Below, in pieces: positions 7,957 to 15,562 of a stretch of DNA of 64,000 nt. The translations under genes were made by a program, and so were the position numbers. Source of the stretch: Flavobacterium hercynium. GTDB lineage: Bacteria; Bacteroidota; Bacteroidia; Flavobacteriales; Flavobacteriaceae. The stretch spans positions 1-64,000 of the forward strand of contig NZ_MUGW01000021.1 in assembly GCF_002217285.1 (NCBI RefSeq), in the 5' to 3' direction. Every line of letters begins with the position of its first letter. Position 1 is the stretch's first letter. Under the pieces are notes generated by a model. That model had not been told where the DNA came from. It searched no databases and saw only the letters and a list, made by a program, of their open reading frames with translations.

Positions 7957-8934
7957 TTACTTTCTCAACTCATCGCTTGCTTTTCGGTCTTCATCATACG
8001 AATCTGTTCGGTAATGCTCGTCGTCACCTTCGAGAATTTTCAAATAACTGTTATAGCGTGACCAGGCGATTTCGTCTTTTTCAAGAGCTGCTTTGATAGC
8101 GCAATGCGGTTCTTCTTTATGCAAACAATTATTGAATTTACATTGGTCTTTTAAACGGAAGAATTCCGGAAAGTATCCGCTGATTTCTTCTTTTTCCATA
8201 TCTACAATTCCGAAACCTTTAATTCCGGGCGTATCAATGATTTTAGCATTAAACGAAAGATCATACATTTCAGCAAAAGTGGTTGTATGTTGACCTTGCT
8301 TACTTGCTTCAGAAATAGTTTTGGTTTTAAGATGCAGCGAAGGCTCCATTGCATTTACCAAAGTCGATTTTCCAACACCTGAATGTCCTGAAAACATGCT
8401 TACTTTGTCAATCATCATTTCTTTTAATTCCTCAATTCCTTTCATTTCTGTTGAAGACACGCGAAGACATTTGTAACCTATTTGCTGATAAACGTATTGC
8501 ATGTACAACTGATCGTCAAGCGTGGTTTCATCAAAAGTATCTATCTTATTAAAGACTAAAATAGTTTCAATGCCGTATGCTTCTGCAGTTACCAGAAAAC
8601 GATCTATGAAATTAAATGTGGTTGGAGGATTATTTATGGTAATCAATAAAAACACACGATCAATATTAGACGCAATAATGTGCATCTGATGTGATAAATT
8701 TACAGATTTACGAACGATGTAGTTTTTTCTTTCATGAATATTATGAATCGTTCCTGTAATGGCATCTGATGTTTCTTCTAATTCATAATCGACAATATCA
8801 CCTACAGCAATAGGATTTGTACTTTTAATACCTTTCATCCTAAACTTCCCCTTCATACGGCATTCTATAAAATCGCCTTGTTCAGATTTTACAGTGTACC
8901 AACTTCCTGTAGATTTATATACGATTCCTGTCAT
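7957..8934 (-). CDS. rsgA: Ribosome small-subunit-dependent GTPase A
   Basis: A 325-residue circularly permuted GTPase that helps mature and check the 30S subunit. An N-terminal OB-fold (1-70) is followed by the permuted G domain: G4 NKID (129-132), G1 GHSGVGKS (183-190) and G3 DTPG (234-237). A C-terminal zinc site is formed by C265, C270, H272 and C278. A near-perfect -7 element (TATCTTTG read on the minus strand, 8996-8989) lies about 60 bases upstream. It is probably the first gene of the rsgA, four-helix-bundle, dtd unit. Confidence 0.96.
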   Translation of the reverse strand: MTGIVYKSTGSWYTVKSEQGDFIECRMKGKFRMKGIKSTNPIAVGDIVDYELEETSDAITGTIHNIHERKNYIVRKSVNLSHQMHIIASNIDRVFLLITINNPPTTFNFIDRFLVTAEAYGIETILVFNKIDTFDETTLDDQLYMQYVYQQIGYKCLRVSSTEMKGIEELKEMMIDKVSMFSGHSGVGKSTLVNAMEPSLHLKTKTISEASKQGQHTTTFAEMYDLSFNAKIIDTPGIKGFGIVDMEKEEISGYFPEFFRLKDQCKFNNCLHKEEPHCAIKAALEKDEIAWSRYNSYLKILEGDDEHYRTDSYDEDRKASDELRK

Positions 8935-8988
8935 TTTTTTATTTTAGATATCTGAATTTAGATTTTAATTAGTTATTCTAAATCTGTG

Positions 8989-8996
8989 CAAAGATA
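8989..8996 (-). promoter_or_regulatory. -7 element of the rsgA promoter
   Basis: TATCTTTG on the minus strand matches TAnnTTTG. No clear TTTG -33 element is seen at the expected distance. Confidence 0.45.
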
Positions 8997-9060
8997 AATG
9001 AATAATTTTAACCATATCAGTAATAAAGCCAGTAGAATGCGAATTTCTATAAAACAAAAA

Positions 9061-9094
9061 AATCTCCAACACTTCATGAGAAGCGATGGAGATT
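9061..9094 (-). terminator. Terminator of the Phe/Tyr operon
   Basis: AATCTCCA (9061-9068) pairs with TGGAGATT (9087-9094). On the minus strand the hairpin is followed by a T-run (9060-9052), about 100 bases past the stop of the last operon gene. Confidence 0.7.
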
Positions 9095-9121
9095 CTAAAA
9101 AAACAATCTACTTTTAATAGT

Positions 9122-9178
9122 GTGATATAAGTAAACTTAACTTCAAGTTTCTTTAAAAACTCAGAAAACTTATATCAC
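9122..9178. repeat. 11-bp inverted repeat with nested hairpin
   Basis: GTGATATAAGT (9122-9132) and ACTTATATCAC (9168-9178) are exact inverted copies. Between them AAACTT (9133-9138)/AAGTTT (9145-9150) can form an inner hairpin. It lies 19 bases after the DAHP synthase stop, so in RNA it is a 3'-end structure. It has no T-run. Confidence 0.55.
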
Positions 9179-9196
9179 TTATATAATTTAAAACAA

Positions 9197-10279
9197 TTAA
9201 GCATTAAATATTTTTTCCTGGTGACCAATACTTTCCTGGTGAATCGCTTTGAACATTCTCAAAACAAACTCTTCAGTAAGACCTTTTTTCTCACCTTCAA
9301 GAATCATTTTTCCTAAGATTTCATTCCAACGGTTGTTTTGAAGAATTGCTACGTTAGCATCTTTTTTCACCTGACCAATTTCGTCTGCTACTTTCATACG
9401 TTTTCCTAACAACTCTAATAAGTTAGCATCAAGAACGTCGATATTAGCTCTTAATTTAGTCATTTTTGAACTGTACTCATCTGTAGTATCGTCTGTTTTT
9501 CTAATCGTCAAATCTTTAATGATTTGTTTCAAAGACTCAGGCGTAACTTGTTGAGCAGCATCCGACCAAGCGTTGTCCGGATCGTAATGTGTTTCGATGA
9601 TCATACCATCGTAATTTAAATCTAAAGCTTCTTGCGTTACTTCAAAAATCATTTTACGATCTCCTGTAATGTGAGATGGATCGATGATTAATGGTAAATC
9701 AGGGAATTTATTTTGTAATTCGATAGCAATTTGCCATTCTGGAATGTTTCTGTATTTTGTTTTTTCGTAAGTAGAAAAACCTCTGTGAATAACACCTAAT
9801 TTTTCGATTCCTGCCATATGTAAACGCTCAACACCACCTAACCATAAAGCTAAATCCGGGTTTACAGGATTCTTAACCAAAACAATTTTATCAGTTCCTT
9901 TTAATGTATCAGCAATTTCCTGAACAGCAAAAGGGTTTGCAGTTGTACGGGCACCAACCCATAAAACATCAATATCATGCTCCAAAGCCAATTTACAATG
10001 AGCCGCAGTTGCAACCTCAGTTCCCATTAATAAACCAGTTTCTTTTTTAGCTTTTTGTAACCATTTCAAACCAATTTCTCCAACACCTTCAAATCCTCCC
10101 GGACGCGTTCTTGGTTTCCAGATACCAGCTCTAAAAACACTAACTTTTGAATCTTTTAATTCATGAGCAATTTTCAAAACCTGATCTTCTGTTTCTGCAC
10201 TACATGGTCCCGCAATCACAAGTGGGTGATTCAAATTGAAATCTTCTAACCACTTTCTCATTTCTTTCTTATTTTCCAT
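9197..10279 (-). CDS. Bifunctional 3-deoxy-7-phosphoheptulonate synthase/chorismate mutase type II
   Basis: 360 residues. The N-terminal part (about 20-260) is a KDO8P/DAHP-synthase barrel with GPCSAE, WKPRTRPGGFEGVG, KNPVNPDLALW and DPSHITGDR. It condenses phosphoenolpyruvate and erythrose 4-phosphate at the head of the shikimate pathway. The C-terminal part (about 273-360) is an AroQ-type helical chorismate mutase (KLRANIDVLDANLLELLGKR...VADEIGQVK). Fusion of the first shikimate enzyme with the mutase committing to Phe/Tyr is typical of Bacteroidota. It is the last gene of the operon, 13 bases after tyrA. Confidence 0.95.
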   Translation of the reverse strand: MENKKEMRKWLEDFNLNHPLVIAGPCSAETEDQVLKIAHELKDSKVSVFRAGIWKPRTRPGGFEGVGEIGLKWLQKAKKETGLLMGTEVATAAHCKLALEHDIDVLWVGARTTANPFAVQEIADTLKGTDKIVLVKNPVNPDLALWLGGVERLHMAGIEKLGVIHRGFSTYEKTKYRNIPEWQIAIELQNKFPDLPLIIDPSHITGDRKMIFEVTQEALDLNYDGMIIETHYDPDNAWSDAAQQVTPESLKQIIKDLTIRKTDDTTDEYSSKMTKLRANIDVLDANLLELLGKRMKVADEIGQVKKDANVAILQNNRWNEILGKMILEGEKKGLTEEFVLRMFKAIHQESIGHQEKIFNA

Positions 10280-10292
10280 CTTTCTAATTATT

Positions 10293-11150
10293 TTATTTTT
10301 TAATTGTTAATCCGTTTAATATCTCTTTTATTTTATTCGTGCTTTCCATTTCTTCGAAAATGGCATCGTAATCTTCTTCTTTTAGCAAATCCCTAAACCG
10401 ACTCAGATTTGAAATGTATGCTTCTAATATATCCAGAACGTGTTCTTTGTTTTGCTTAAAAATCGGTGTCCACATTGCCGGAGAACTTTTTGCCAAACGA
10501 ACTGTACTTTCAAATCCACTCCCCGCCATATCAAAAATATCCTGCTCATCTTTCTCCCTGTCCATTACTGTTTTTCCTAGCATAAACGAACTAATATGCG
10601 ACAAATGCGAAACGTAAGCGATGTGTTTGTCGTGCGAAATCGGATCCATGTATCGAATCCTCATTCCTATTTCGCTAAAAAGCTTCAATGCTTTTTCCTG
10701 TAGCTTAAAAGTTGTTTTTTCGACCTCACAAATAATATTAGTTTTTCCCTGAAACAATCCTCTTATTGCTGCCGAAGGTCCTGAATACTCCGTTCCGGCA
10801 ATTGGATGCGTAGCAATAAAATTTCTTCTTTTCGGGTGACTTGCTATCGCATCACAAATTGGTTTTTTAGTCGATCCTACTTCAAAAACAATTGTTTTCT
10901 CGCTAACCAAATCCAGCACTTTAGGCAAAACCGTCAGGGCAACATCTACAGGAACCGAAACAATTACAAAATCTGCATCGGTAAGTTCCTCAAAACTTCC
11001 TGCATGATCAATAACACCCAACTTAATTGCTTCCTGCACATGTTTGTCGTTATTGTCAATTCCAAAAATAGTAGCTTCAGGATGCTTCTCCTTGATGTCC
11101 AACACCATCGAACCACCTATTAACCCTATTCCTATTACGTATACTTTCAT
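10293..11150 (-). CDS. tyrA: Prephenate dehydrogenase
   Basis: A 285-residue TyrA that oxidatively decarboxylates prephenate to 4-hydroxyphenylpyruvate for tyrosine. A Rossmann motif GIGLIGG (7-13) opens the NAD domain. HPIAGTEYSG is the conserved substrate/catalytic histidine region, followed by the helical dimerisation domain with HLSHISSFMLG. No ACT domain is appended. It lies between the aminotransferase and the DAHP synthase gene in the aromatic operon. The 195-bp gap upstream carries a palindromic repeat. Confidence 0.94.
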   Translation of the reverse strand: MKVYVIGIGLIGGSMVLDIKEKHPEATIFGIDNNDKHVQEAIKLGVIDHAGSFEELTDADFVIVSVPVDVALTVLPKVLDLVSEKTIVFEVGSTKKPICDAIASHPKRRNFIATHPIAGTEYSGPSAAIRGLFQGKTNIICEVEKTTFKLQEKALKLFSEIGMRIRYMDPISHDKHIAYVSHLSHISSFMLGKTVMDREKDEQDIFDMAGSGFESTVRLAKSSPAMWTPIFKQNKEHVLDILEAYISNLSRFRDLLKEEDYDAIFEEMESTNKIKEILNGLTIKK

Positions 11151-11168
11151 CTTTATTTTTTATTTGAA

Positions 11169-11241
11169 GCTAATCCTGCTCTCCGCTATATCTTTTCCGC
11201 CGAACCCCGGCGCAAAAGGATGCCGCTTCTATCAGGGCTAG
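11169..11241. repeat. REP-like palindromic element in the tyrA upstream gap
   Basis: A G+C-rich stretch unlike its AT-rich surroundings. It folds around CGCCG/CGGCG with flanking CTTTTC/CAAAAGG, and outer TCCTGCT and AGCAGG-like arms including TCAGGGCTAG at the right end. I recognise this general sequence as a type of intergenic repeat common in Flavobacterium genomes, from memory rather than a search. It separates tyrA from the aminotransferase gene and may act on the transcript. Confidence 0.5.
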
Positions 11242-11345
11242 AACATCTCGTTTTTTAAGACTTTTATTTTTTAGACTTGCTTCTTTTAATTTCTAACAAC
11301 TTTTGCGAAAAAAAAATCTAAAATCTACAGTCTAAAATCTAAAAT

Positions 11346-12491
11346 CTAAAACCGATCTATTGCTTCTTGTACTTTTTCTTCTTTCACACACAATGAGAAT
11401 CTGATATATCCTTCGCCGTTGCTGCCAAAAATGGTTCCCGGCGTAATGAAAATATGTTTCTCGTATAATATTTCGTCAATGAACTTCTCAGCTGATTCGA
11501 TTCCTTCTGGTAACTTAGCCCAGACAAAAAGCCCAACACCTTCCTGATAAACCTGGCAGCCTAACTTTTCTGCCAATTTATTCGTCAGTTCACGACGACG
11601 TTTATAAATTTTATTTTGCTCTTCGAACCAGGATTTATCGCAGTTCAAAGCTGCAATAGCCCCTTTCTGAATTCCGTAATACATTCCGCTGTCCATGTTG
11701 CTTTTTACTTTTAAGACTGCATCTATAATTTCAGCATTTCCTAAAACCATACCGACTCTCCAGCCCGCCATGTTAAAAGTTTTACTAAGCGAATTCAACT
11801 CTAAAGCTACTTCTTTTGCTCCTGCTACTTGTAATAAGCTCATTGGATTATCGTTCAGAACAAAACTATACGGATTATCGTTGACCAATAATATGTTATG
11901 TTTTTTTGCAAAAGCAACCAATTTTTCAAATAACGCTAAACTTCCTCTTGCTCCTGTTGGCATGTGCGGATAACCAAGCCACATGATTTTTACTTTCGAA
12001 AGATCTAATTTTTCCAAAGCTTCGAAGTCAGGCTCCCATGCATTTGCTTCTTTCAAGTCGTAATAAATCGGAACCGCTCCAACCAAATTGGTTACCGAAG
12101 TGTAGGTTGGATAACCTGGATTCGGAATCAAAACGTGATCTCCTTCGTTTAAGAAAGCCAATGAAATATGCATAATTCCTTCTTTCGAACCCATCAAAGG
12201 CAAAATTTCATTATTCGGATTTAACGCAACACCAAACTGATTCTGATAAAAATCGGCCATTCCTTTTCTCAATTCCGGCAATCCCTGATAGCTTTGATAG
12301 CCATGCCCGTTTTCATCTAAAATTGCAGAAGCAACTGCTTCAATAACTTCTTTTGACGGACTCAAATCAGGGCTTCCTATTCCCATATTGATGATCGATT
12401 TTCCTTCAGATTGCAGTTGTCGAACCTCTCTCAATTTTGATGAGAAGTAGTATTCTTCAACTGTTTCTAATCTTTTTGCTGTTGTAATCAT
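11346..12491 (-). CDS. PLP-dependent aminotransferase of the aromatic operon
   Basis: 381 residues, fold-type I class I/II aminotransferase. The PLP lysine is K237 in NSLSKTFNMAGWRVG, the pyridine-ring aspartate is in VNDNPYS (about 205), and an Arg near the C-terminus in GYIRFSL binds the carboxylate. The usual NPxxPTG motif reads YPHMPTG (174-180), as in some LL-DAP/aspartate-aminotransferase-like subgroups. Position between pheA and tyrA suggests it transaminates phenylpyruvate and 4-hydroxyphenylpyruvate, or prephenate. Substrate is inferred from context. Confidence 0.9.
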   Translation of the reverse strand: MITTAKRLETVEEYYFSSKLREVRQLQSEGKSIINMGIGSPDLSPSKEVIEAVASAILDENGHGYQSYQGLPELRKGMADFYQNQFGVALNPNNEILPLMGSKEGIMHISLAFLNEGDHVLIPNPGYPTYTSVTNLVGAVPIYYDLKEANAWEPDFEALEKLDLSKVKIMWLGYPHMPTGARGSLALFEKLVAFAKKHNILLVNDNPYSFVLNDNPMSLLQVAGAKEVALELNSLSKTFNMAGWRVGMVLGNAEIIDAVLKVKSNMDSGMYYGIQKGAIAALNCDKSWFEEQNKIYKRRRELTNKLAEKLGCQVYQEGVGLFVWAKLPEGIESAEKFIDEILYEKHIFITPGTIFGSNGEGYIRFSLCVKEEKVQEAIDRF

Positions 12492-12510
12492 TTTTTCTTC
12501 TTACTTTACG

Positions 12511-12600
12511 CTGTAAGCTTTAGGCTTTAGGCTCTTTTTTAAACGTTTTTCTTTCTTGCTTTAGGCTGTAAGCCGTATGCTTTAAGCTCTTTTTTAACTT
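12511..12600. repeat. Two imperfect direct repeats between pheA and the aminotransferase gene
   Basis: CTGTAAGC...TTTA(G/A)GCTCTTTTTTAA occurs twice in tandem (about 12511-12552 and 12564-12598). Each copy is T-rich with a short self-complementary core. The repeats fill the 153-base gap in the operon. Confidence 0.5.
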
Positions 12601-12644
12601 TCTATTTTTTGACTTTATGACTTTCGACTTTACAACTTTAAGAC

Positions 12645-13475
12645 TTATAAAGGCTTTGTGTTTTTATATTCTCCAAGCACTTTTAAATATTCTGCCATGA
12701 TGCTTAATAGTGATTTGGCTTTTGCAAAATCTTCATATTTCTCGAATGTAAAATCTACGAAAAATGAATACTTCCAAGGTGTTTCAATTTTTGGAAGCGA
12801 TTGAATTTTTGTCAAATTCAGTTTGCAATCGCTCATTACATTCAAAACCGCTGCTAAGCTTCCTCTTTTATGGTCTAATTCAAATTTGATTGACGCTCTG
12901 TTGATTTCGCTTTCAGGTAAAAATGAATTTTGCTTTTTAATAATTACAAAACGCGTCATATTGTTTTTGATCGTTTGAATTTCTGGAGCCAGAATTTCTA
13001 AATCATACATTTCTGATGCTGTTTTACTCCCAATTGCTGCAATTCCGGTTAATTGTTTTTCCTGAATTCTTCTCGCCGTTTCGGCTGTATCTTTATCTTC
13101 GACCAATTTAATATTCGGAAATTGCTTTAAGTAATCCATACATTGCAATAATGCCATTGGATGCGAATGAACCTCTTTTATATCCTCCATTTTCTGACCT
13201 TTCAATGCCATTAAATTTTGGTGAATGCTCAAATAATGCTCTCCAATAATGTGTAAATTATTCTTGTCAATCAAGGCATAATTCGGAATAATTGGTCCTG
13301 CAATTGAATTTTCGATCGCCATAACTGCCTGATCCGATTTTCCTGAAAGCAAGCTATCCACCAATTCTTCAAAAGACAAACACTCATCAATAGCCACATT
13401 TTCAGCGAAATACTCCTTCACTACCTGATGATGAAAAGAACCTTTAATACCTTGTATTGCAATTTTAGTTGTCAT
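12645..13475 (-). CDS. pheA: Prephenate dehydratase
   Basis: A 276-residue monofunctional PheA that converts prephenate to phenylpyruvate. The catalytic domain (1-180) has ENSIAGP around 55-61 and the essential TRF motif at T174-R175-F176. A C-terminal ACT domain (about 195-270) contains HKRGSLAAVL, a variant of the usual regulatory region that normally binds phenylalanine for feedback inhibition. It is the first structural gene of the operon. Its start lies just after an intrinsic terminator hairpin, so its transcription is probably attenuated by a Phe-rich leader peptide (13544-13624). Confidence 0.95.
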   Translation of the reverse strand: MTTKIAIQGIKGSFHHQVVKEYFAENVAIDECLSFEELVDSLLSGKSDQAVMAIENSIAGPIIPNYALIDKNNLHIIGEHYLSIHQNLMALKGQKMEDIKEVHSHPMALLQCMDYLKQFPNIKLVEDKDTAETARRIQEKQLTGIAAIGSKTASEMYDLEILAPEIQTIKNNMTRFVIIKKQNSFLPESEINRASIKFELDHKRGSLAAVLNVMSDCKLNLTKIQSLPKIETPWKYSFFVDFTFEKYEDFAKAKSLLSIMAEYLKVLGEYKNTKPL

Positions 13476-13481
13476 ATAGTC

Positions 13482-13510
13482 AAAAAAAAATCCTGATTTG
13501 CATCAGGATT
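13482..13510 (-). terminator. Attenuator terminator of the Phe/Tyr operon
   Basis: Read on the minus strand: AATCCTGAT, loop GCAA, ATCAGGATT, then nine T residues, ending 7 bases before the pheA start codon. A strong intrinsic terminator placed before the first structural gene must be conditional. The alternative pairing uses its first arm: ACAATCCT (13512-13505) is the exact complement of AGGATTGT (13566-13559), which lies inside the leader peptide gene. Confidence 0.85.
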
Positions 13511-13543
13511 GTATATTAGTTTTATTTGTATTTTTTAATTTTC

Positions 13544-13624
13544 TCAAATAACCATAGCACAATCCTCACTTCTACTAAAGAAGAAATAAAAAGAGTTGCT
13601 AAAATAAAAACGGTTATTAGACAT
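13544..13624 (-). CDS. Phe/Tyr-rich leader peptide of the aromatic operon
   Basis: A 26-codon reading frame upstream of the pheA attenuator. It begins MSNNRFYFSNS and continues with FYFFFS; six Phe and two Tyr codons fall within 11 codons (6-16). Such clustering is the mark of a ribosome-stalling leader peptide for the end products of the operon. If Phe-tRNA is scarce the ribosome stops on these codons (13609-13577). The segment 13566-13559 is then free to form the antiterminator. If translation reaches the stop (13546-13544) the ribosome covers that segment and the terminator forms. The reading frame and pairings are seen; the mechanism follows known pheL/trpL attenuation. Confidence 0.85.
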   Translation of the reverse strand: MSNNRFYFSNSFYFFFSRSEDCAMVI

Positions 13625-13665
13625 TTTGTTTGTGTTTGCGATTTGTTTTTCAATAAATACTTTTG

Positions 13666-13696
13666 CGAATGTATAAATTATTTTGACTTCTCCAAA
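13666..13696 (-). promoter_or_regulatory. Probable promoter of the Phe/Tyr operon
   Basis: On the minus strand TTTG (13696-13693), 19-base spacer, TACATTCG (13673-13666). The -7 element differs from TAnnTTTG at one base. Transcription would begin near 13660, giving a leader that contains the whole peptide gene and attenuator. Confidence 0.5.
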
Positions 13697-13851
13697 AAAA
13701 ATATTAACTTTTTTACAATAAAAAACCCTAATCTAACAAATTGCCTGACTTTTGTATGATATTTCTAGAATTAAAGGTTACAAATGTGATATTCGAAATT
13801 GAATTTGATAAAAATTAAAAACTAGTGAGTTAGTAAAGTTCTAAGTAACAT

Positions 13852-14151
13852 CTATAGATTTAGTCTTTTTGACCAATTTTTAGGGGAACGAGAAGTGTGA
13901 AAAACCCCAATAACAACAATTTCTTCTTTCTCCATTTGATAATGTATTCCATAAGGAAATCTGGAAATAAAATGCATTCTTATATTTTTATACTTTTTTT
14001 GAAATAGATTCGGATTTCTCGAAATAGAATCAATTCCAGCTTCTAAACATAACTCAAAATCATAAGAGAGGCCGATTCTTTGCTTTTCATACCATAAAAC
14101 TGCATCTTCAATATCATACAAAGCTTCTTTTACAAAACGAATTTTGTACAT
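13852..14151 (-). CDS. RelE/ParE-family toxin
   Basis: A 99-residue plasmid-stabilisation-type toxin. Family features are the opening beta strand and helix (KIRFVKEALYDIEDAVLWYEKQ), the middle RNPNLFQKKYKNIRMHFISRFPYGIHYQ and the last strand IVVIGVFHTSRSPKNW. It either cleaves mRNA on the ribosome (RelE) or targets gyrase (ParE); sequence alone does not decide. Its start overlaps the end of the antitoxin gene by one base, and the pair forms a type II toxin-antitoxin operon. Confidence 0.88.
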   Translation of the reverse strand: MYKIRFVKEALYDIEDAVLWYEKQRIGLSYDFELCLEAGIDSISRNPNLFQKKYKNIRMHFISRFPYGIHYQMEKEEIVVIGVFHTSRSPKNWSKRLNL

Positions 14152-14357
14152 TATCGTATCGCTTTTAAATGTGCCTTAACCTCATCCCAAGAATACAATT
14201 CAGACTTACCTTCTTCCAAATTCTGAATACGAATATCTAATTCTCTTTTCACATCATCAGATATATCTAACTCTTCTTTAGAAACACTATCCCATAACTG
14301 CTCTGCTAAAATAATTTTTTCAGCATTGCTATACTTCGATAAATTTTTGATTTCCAT
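14151..14357 (-). CDS. Antitoxin, putative addiction module component
   Basis: A 68-residue acidic protein of the small helical addiction-module family found before ParE-like toxins. It contains the typical AEKIILAEQLWDSVS helix and ends with SWDEVKAHLKA. It should bind and silence the toxin encoded one base downstream. As usual the antitoxin gene comes first. No separate DNA-binding domain is evident. Confidence 0.85.
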   Translation of the reverse strand: MEIKNLSKYSNAEKIILAEQLWDSVSKEELDISDDVKRELDIRIQNLEEGKSELYSWDEVKAHLKAIR

Positions 14358-14438
14358 ATTATAAATATTACTAGTGGTGTTACAAATTTAATCAATTTTA
14401 ACGTTGAAATGAAGACTCCCAAATGAGATTTTTGAAAT

Positions 14439-15431
14439 TTAAAAGTCTCTGTTATCATTTGATTTTTGATTCATTTGCTTTTTCCTATTATTAAAATCAA
14501 GTAAGTTTTTTTCACTTGCCTCTAAAATATCTTTTTTCGATTCCGCTTCAATTTCATCTGGAGTAAAATTTCCTGCATTAATATACGTCATTGGATTTGA
14601 CTTTTTTATAGATTTAACTATATCTACTTTTGCAAATTTCTCTTGTTGTTCTAAAGCTGTTCTTCTAAGAAATTCAAATCGCTTACTTTTTGGTGTCCCC
14701 AATTTTATCAATTCAGAATTTAAAGATTCTAAATTCGACATTACTAATAAGTCATTAATACTTGAAAAATCCCTCATGTTTTTACCCTCTTTAGCATAAT
14801 CCGGATTAGCATCTTTCCATTGCTTTGCTGTATATCCATATAGTGCTAAATTCAACAAATCAGCTTCATTTGCATATTCAACACCTTGCTTTTCTAAAGG
14901 CAAAGAACTTTCTGGAATTATATGTTTTTGAACAGCATCTGTATGTAAAACATAATTAACTTTTGTCATTAATCGTCTTACATCCCATTCCAAATTGTAT
15001 TGATTACTTTCAACTTCTTTAAGACGCTGATATTCTTTTATTATATACAATTGAAATATTGGGCTAATCCAAATTCCAAAATTAAAAGCAATGTCTTTAT
15101 GAGCGTACGTTCCGCCATATCTTCCTGCTTTTGATTTAATTCCAATTGCATTAGTTGTTTCAATCCATTTTTTAGCTGATAAATAAAACCTGTTTAGGCC
15201 TGCTTCTTTTTTAATTCCCTCGAATTCGAGGGAATTAAAATCTGAATTATATAACTGCTCCCAAGCACCTAATAATTCAATAGTATTCTTATTACGCAAC
15301 CAATTCTCAATAACTGAATTTCCTCCATCTAACTTAGAAACCATATCTGTAAGACAAATATAATCCTCACTACCAATAGTTGCAATTGAAATTTCTGTGT
15401 CTTGAACTATTATTTTTGACTTTTTAATCAT
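14439..15431 (-). CDS. KilA-N domain-containing protein
   Basis: 330 residues. The KilA-N DNA-binding domain (about 10-140) is recognisable from ICLTDMVSKLDGG, IENWLRNKNTIE, FEGIKKEAG, KKWIETTNAIGI, KAGRYGGTYAHKDIAFNF and LYIIKEYQRLKE. The rest is helical and resembles the partner region of flavobacterial KilA-N proteins. Such proteins are found in phages and in chromosomal accessory islets; a role is not established. It lies next to a toxin-antitoxin pair, between two housekeeping units. A 32-bp perfect palindrome lies inside the coding sequence at 15209-15240. Confidence 0.88.
   Translation of the reverse strand: MIKKSKIIVQDTEISIATIGSEDYICLTDMVSKLDGGNSVIENWLRNKNTIELLGAWEQLYNSDFNSLEFEGIKKEAGLNRFYLSAKKWIETTNAIGIKSKAGRYGGTYAHKDIAFNFGIWISPIFQLYIIKEYQRLKEVESNQYNLEWDVRRLMTKVNYVLHTDAVQKHIIPESSLPLEKQGVEYANEADLLNLALYGYTAKQWKDANPDYAKEGKNMRDFSSINDLLVMSNLESLNSELIKLGTPKSKRFEFLRRTALEQQEKFAKVDIVKSIKKSNPMTYINAGNFTPDEIEAESKKDILEASEKNLLDFNNRKKQMNQKSNDNRDF
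15209..15240. repeat. 32-bp perfect palindrome inside the KilA-N gene
   Basis: Every base pairs about the central GAATTC; the arms read TTTTAATTCCCTC and its complement. It encodes the conserved FNSLEFEGIK segment, so part is dictated by protein sequence, but perfect symmetry over 32 bases goes beyond that. Confidence 0.8.
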
Positions 15432-15484
15432 TTTATCTTTCTTAAATTAACCTATCCATTATATTATCAACTTCATCTCTAAAA

Positions 15485-15515
15485 AAAAGCAGCTACCATT
15501 ACGATAACTGCTTTT
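15485..15515 (-). terminator. Terminator downstream of nrdA
   Basis: AAAAGCAG (15485-15492) pairs with CTGCTTTT (15508-15515). On the minus strand the hairpin runs into a T-tract (15488-15481). It lies about 50 bases past the nrdA stop. Confidence 0.7.
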
Positions 15516-15562
15516 ATAAATATATTAAAAATCTAAAATCTTAGCTCTAAAATCTAAAATTA

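Larger units (their letters stand above)
13476..13851. other. Operon leader region of pheA
   Basis: On the minus strand this stretch holds, in order, a promoter (13696-13666), the leader peptide gene (13624-13544), an antiterminator pairing (13566-13559 with 13512-13505) and the terminator (13510-13482). The left-over part, 13700-13851, holds nothing I can name beyond the start-distal end of the toxin gene at its right edge. Confidence 0.7.

Noticed and set aside
13526..13759. A 77-codon plus-strand frame
   Set aside because: It lies opposite the Phe leader peptide and promoter, has no family resemblance, and its sequence is explained by the minus-strand attenuator features.
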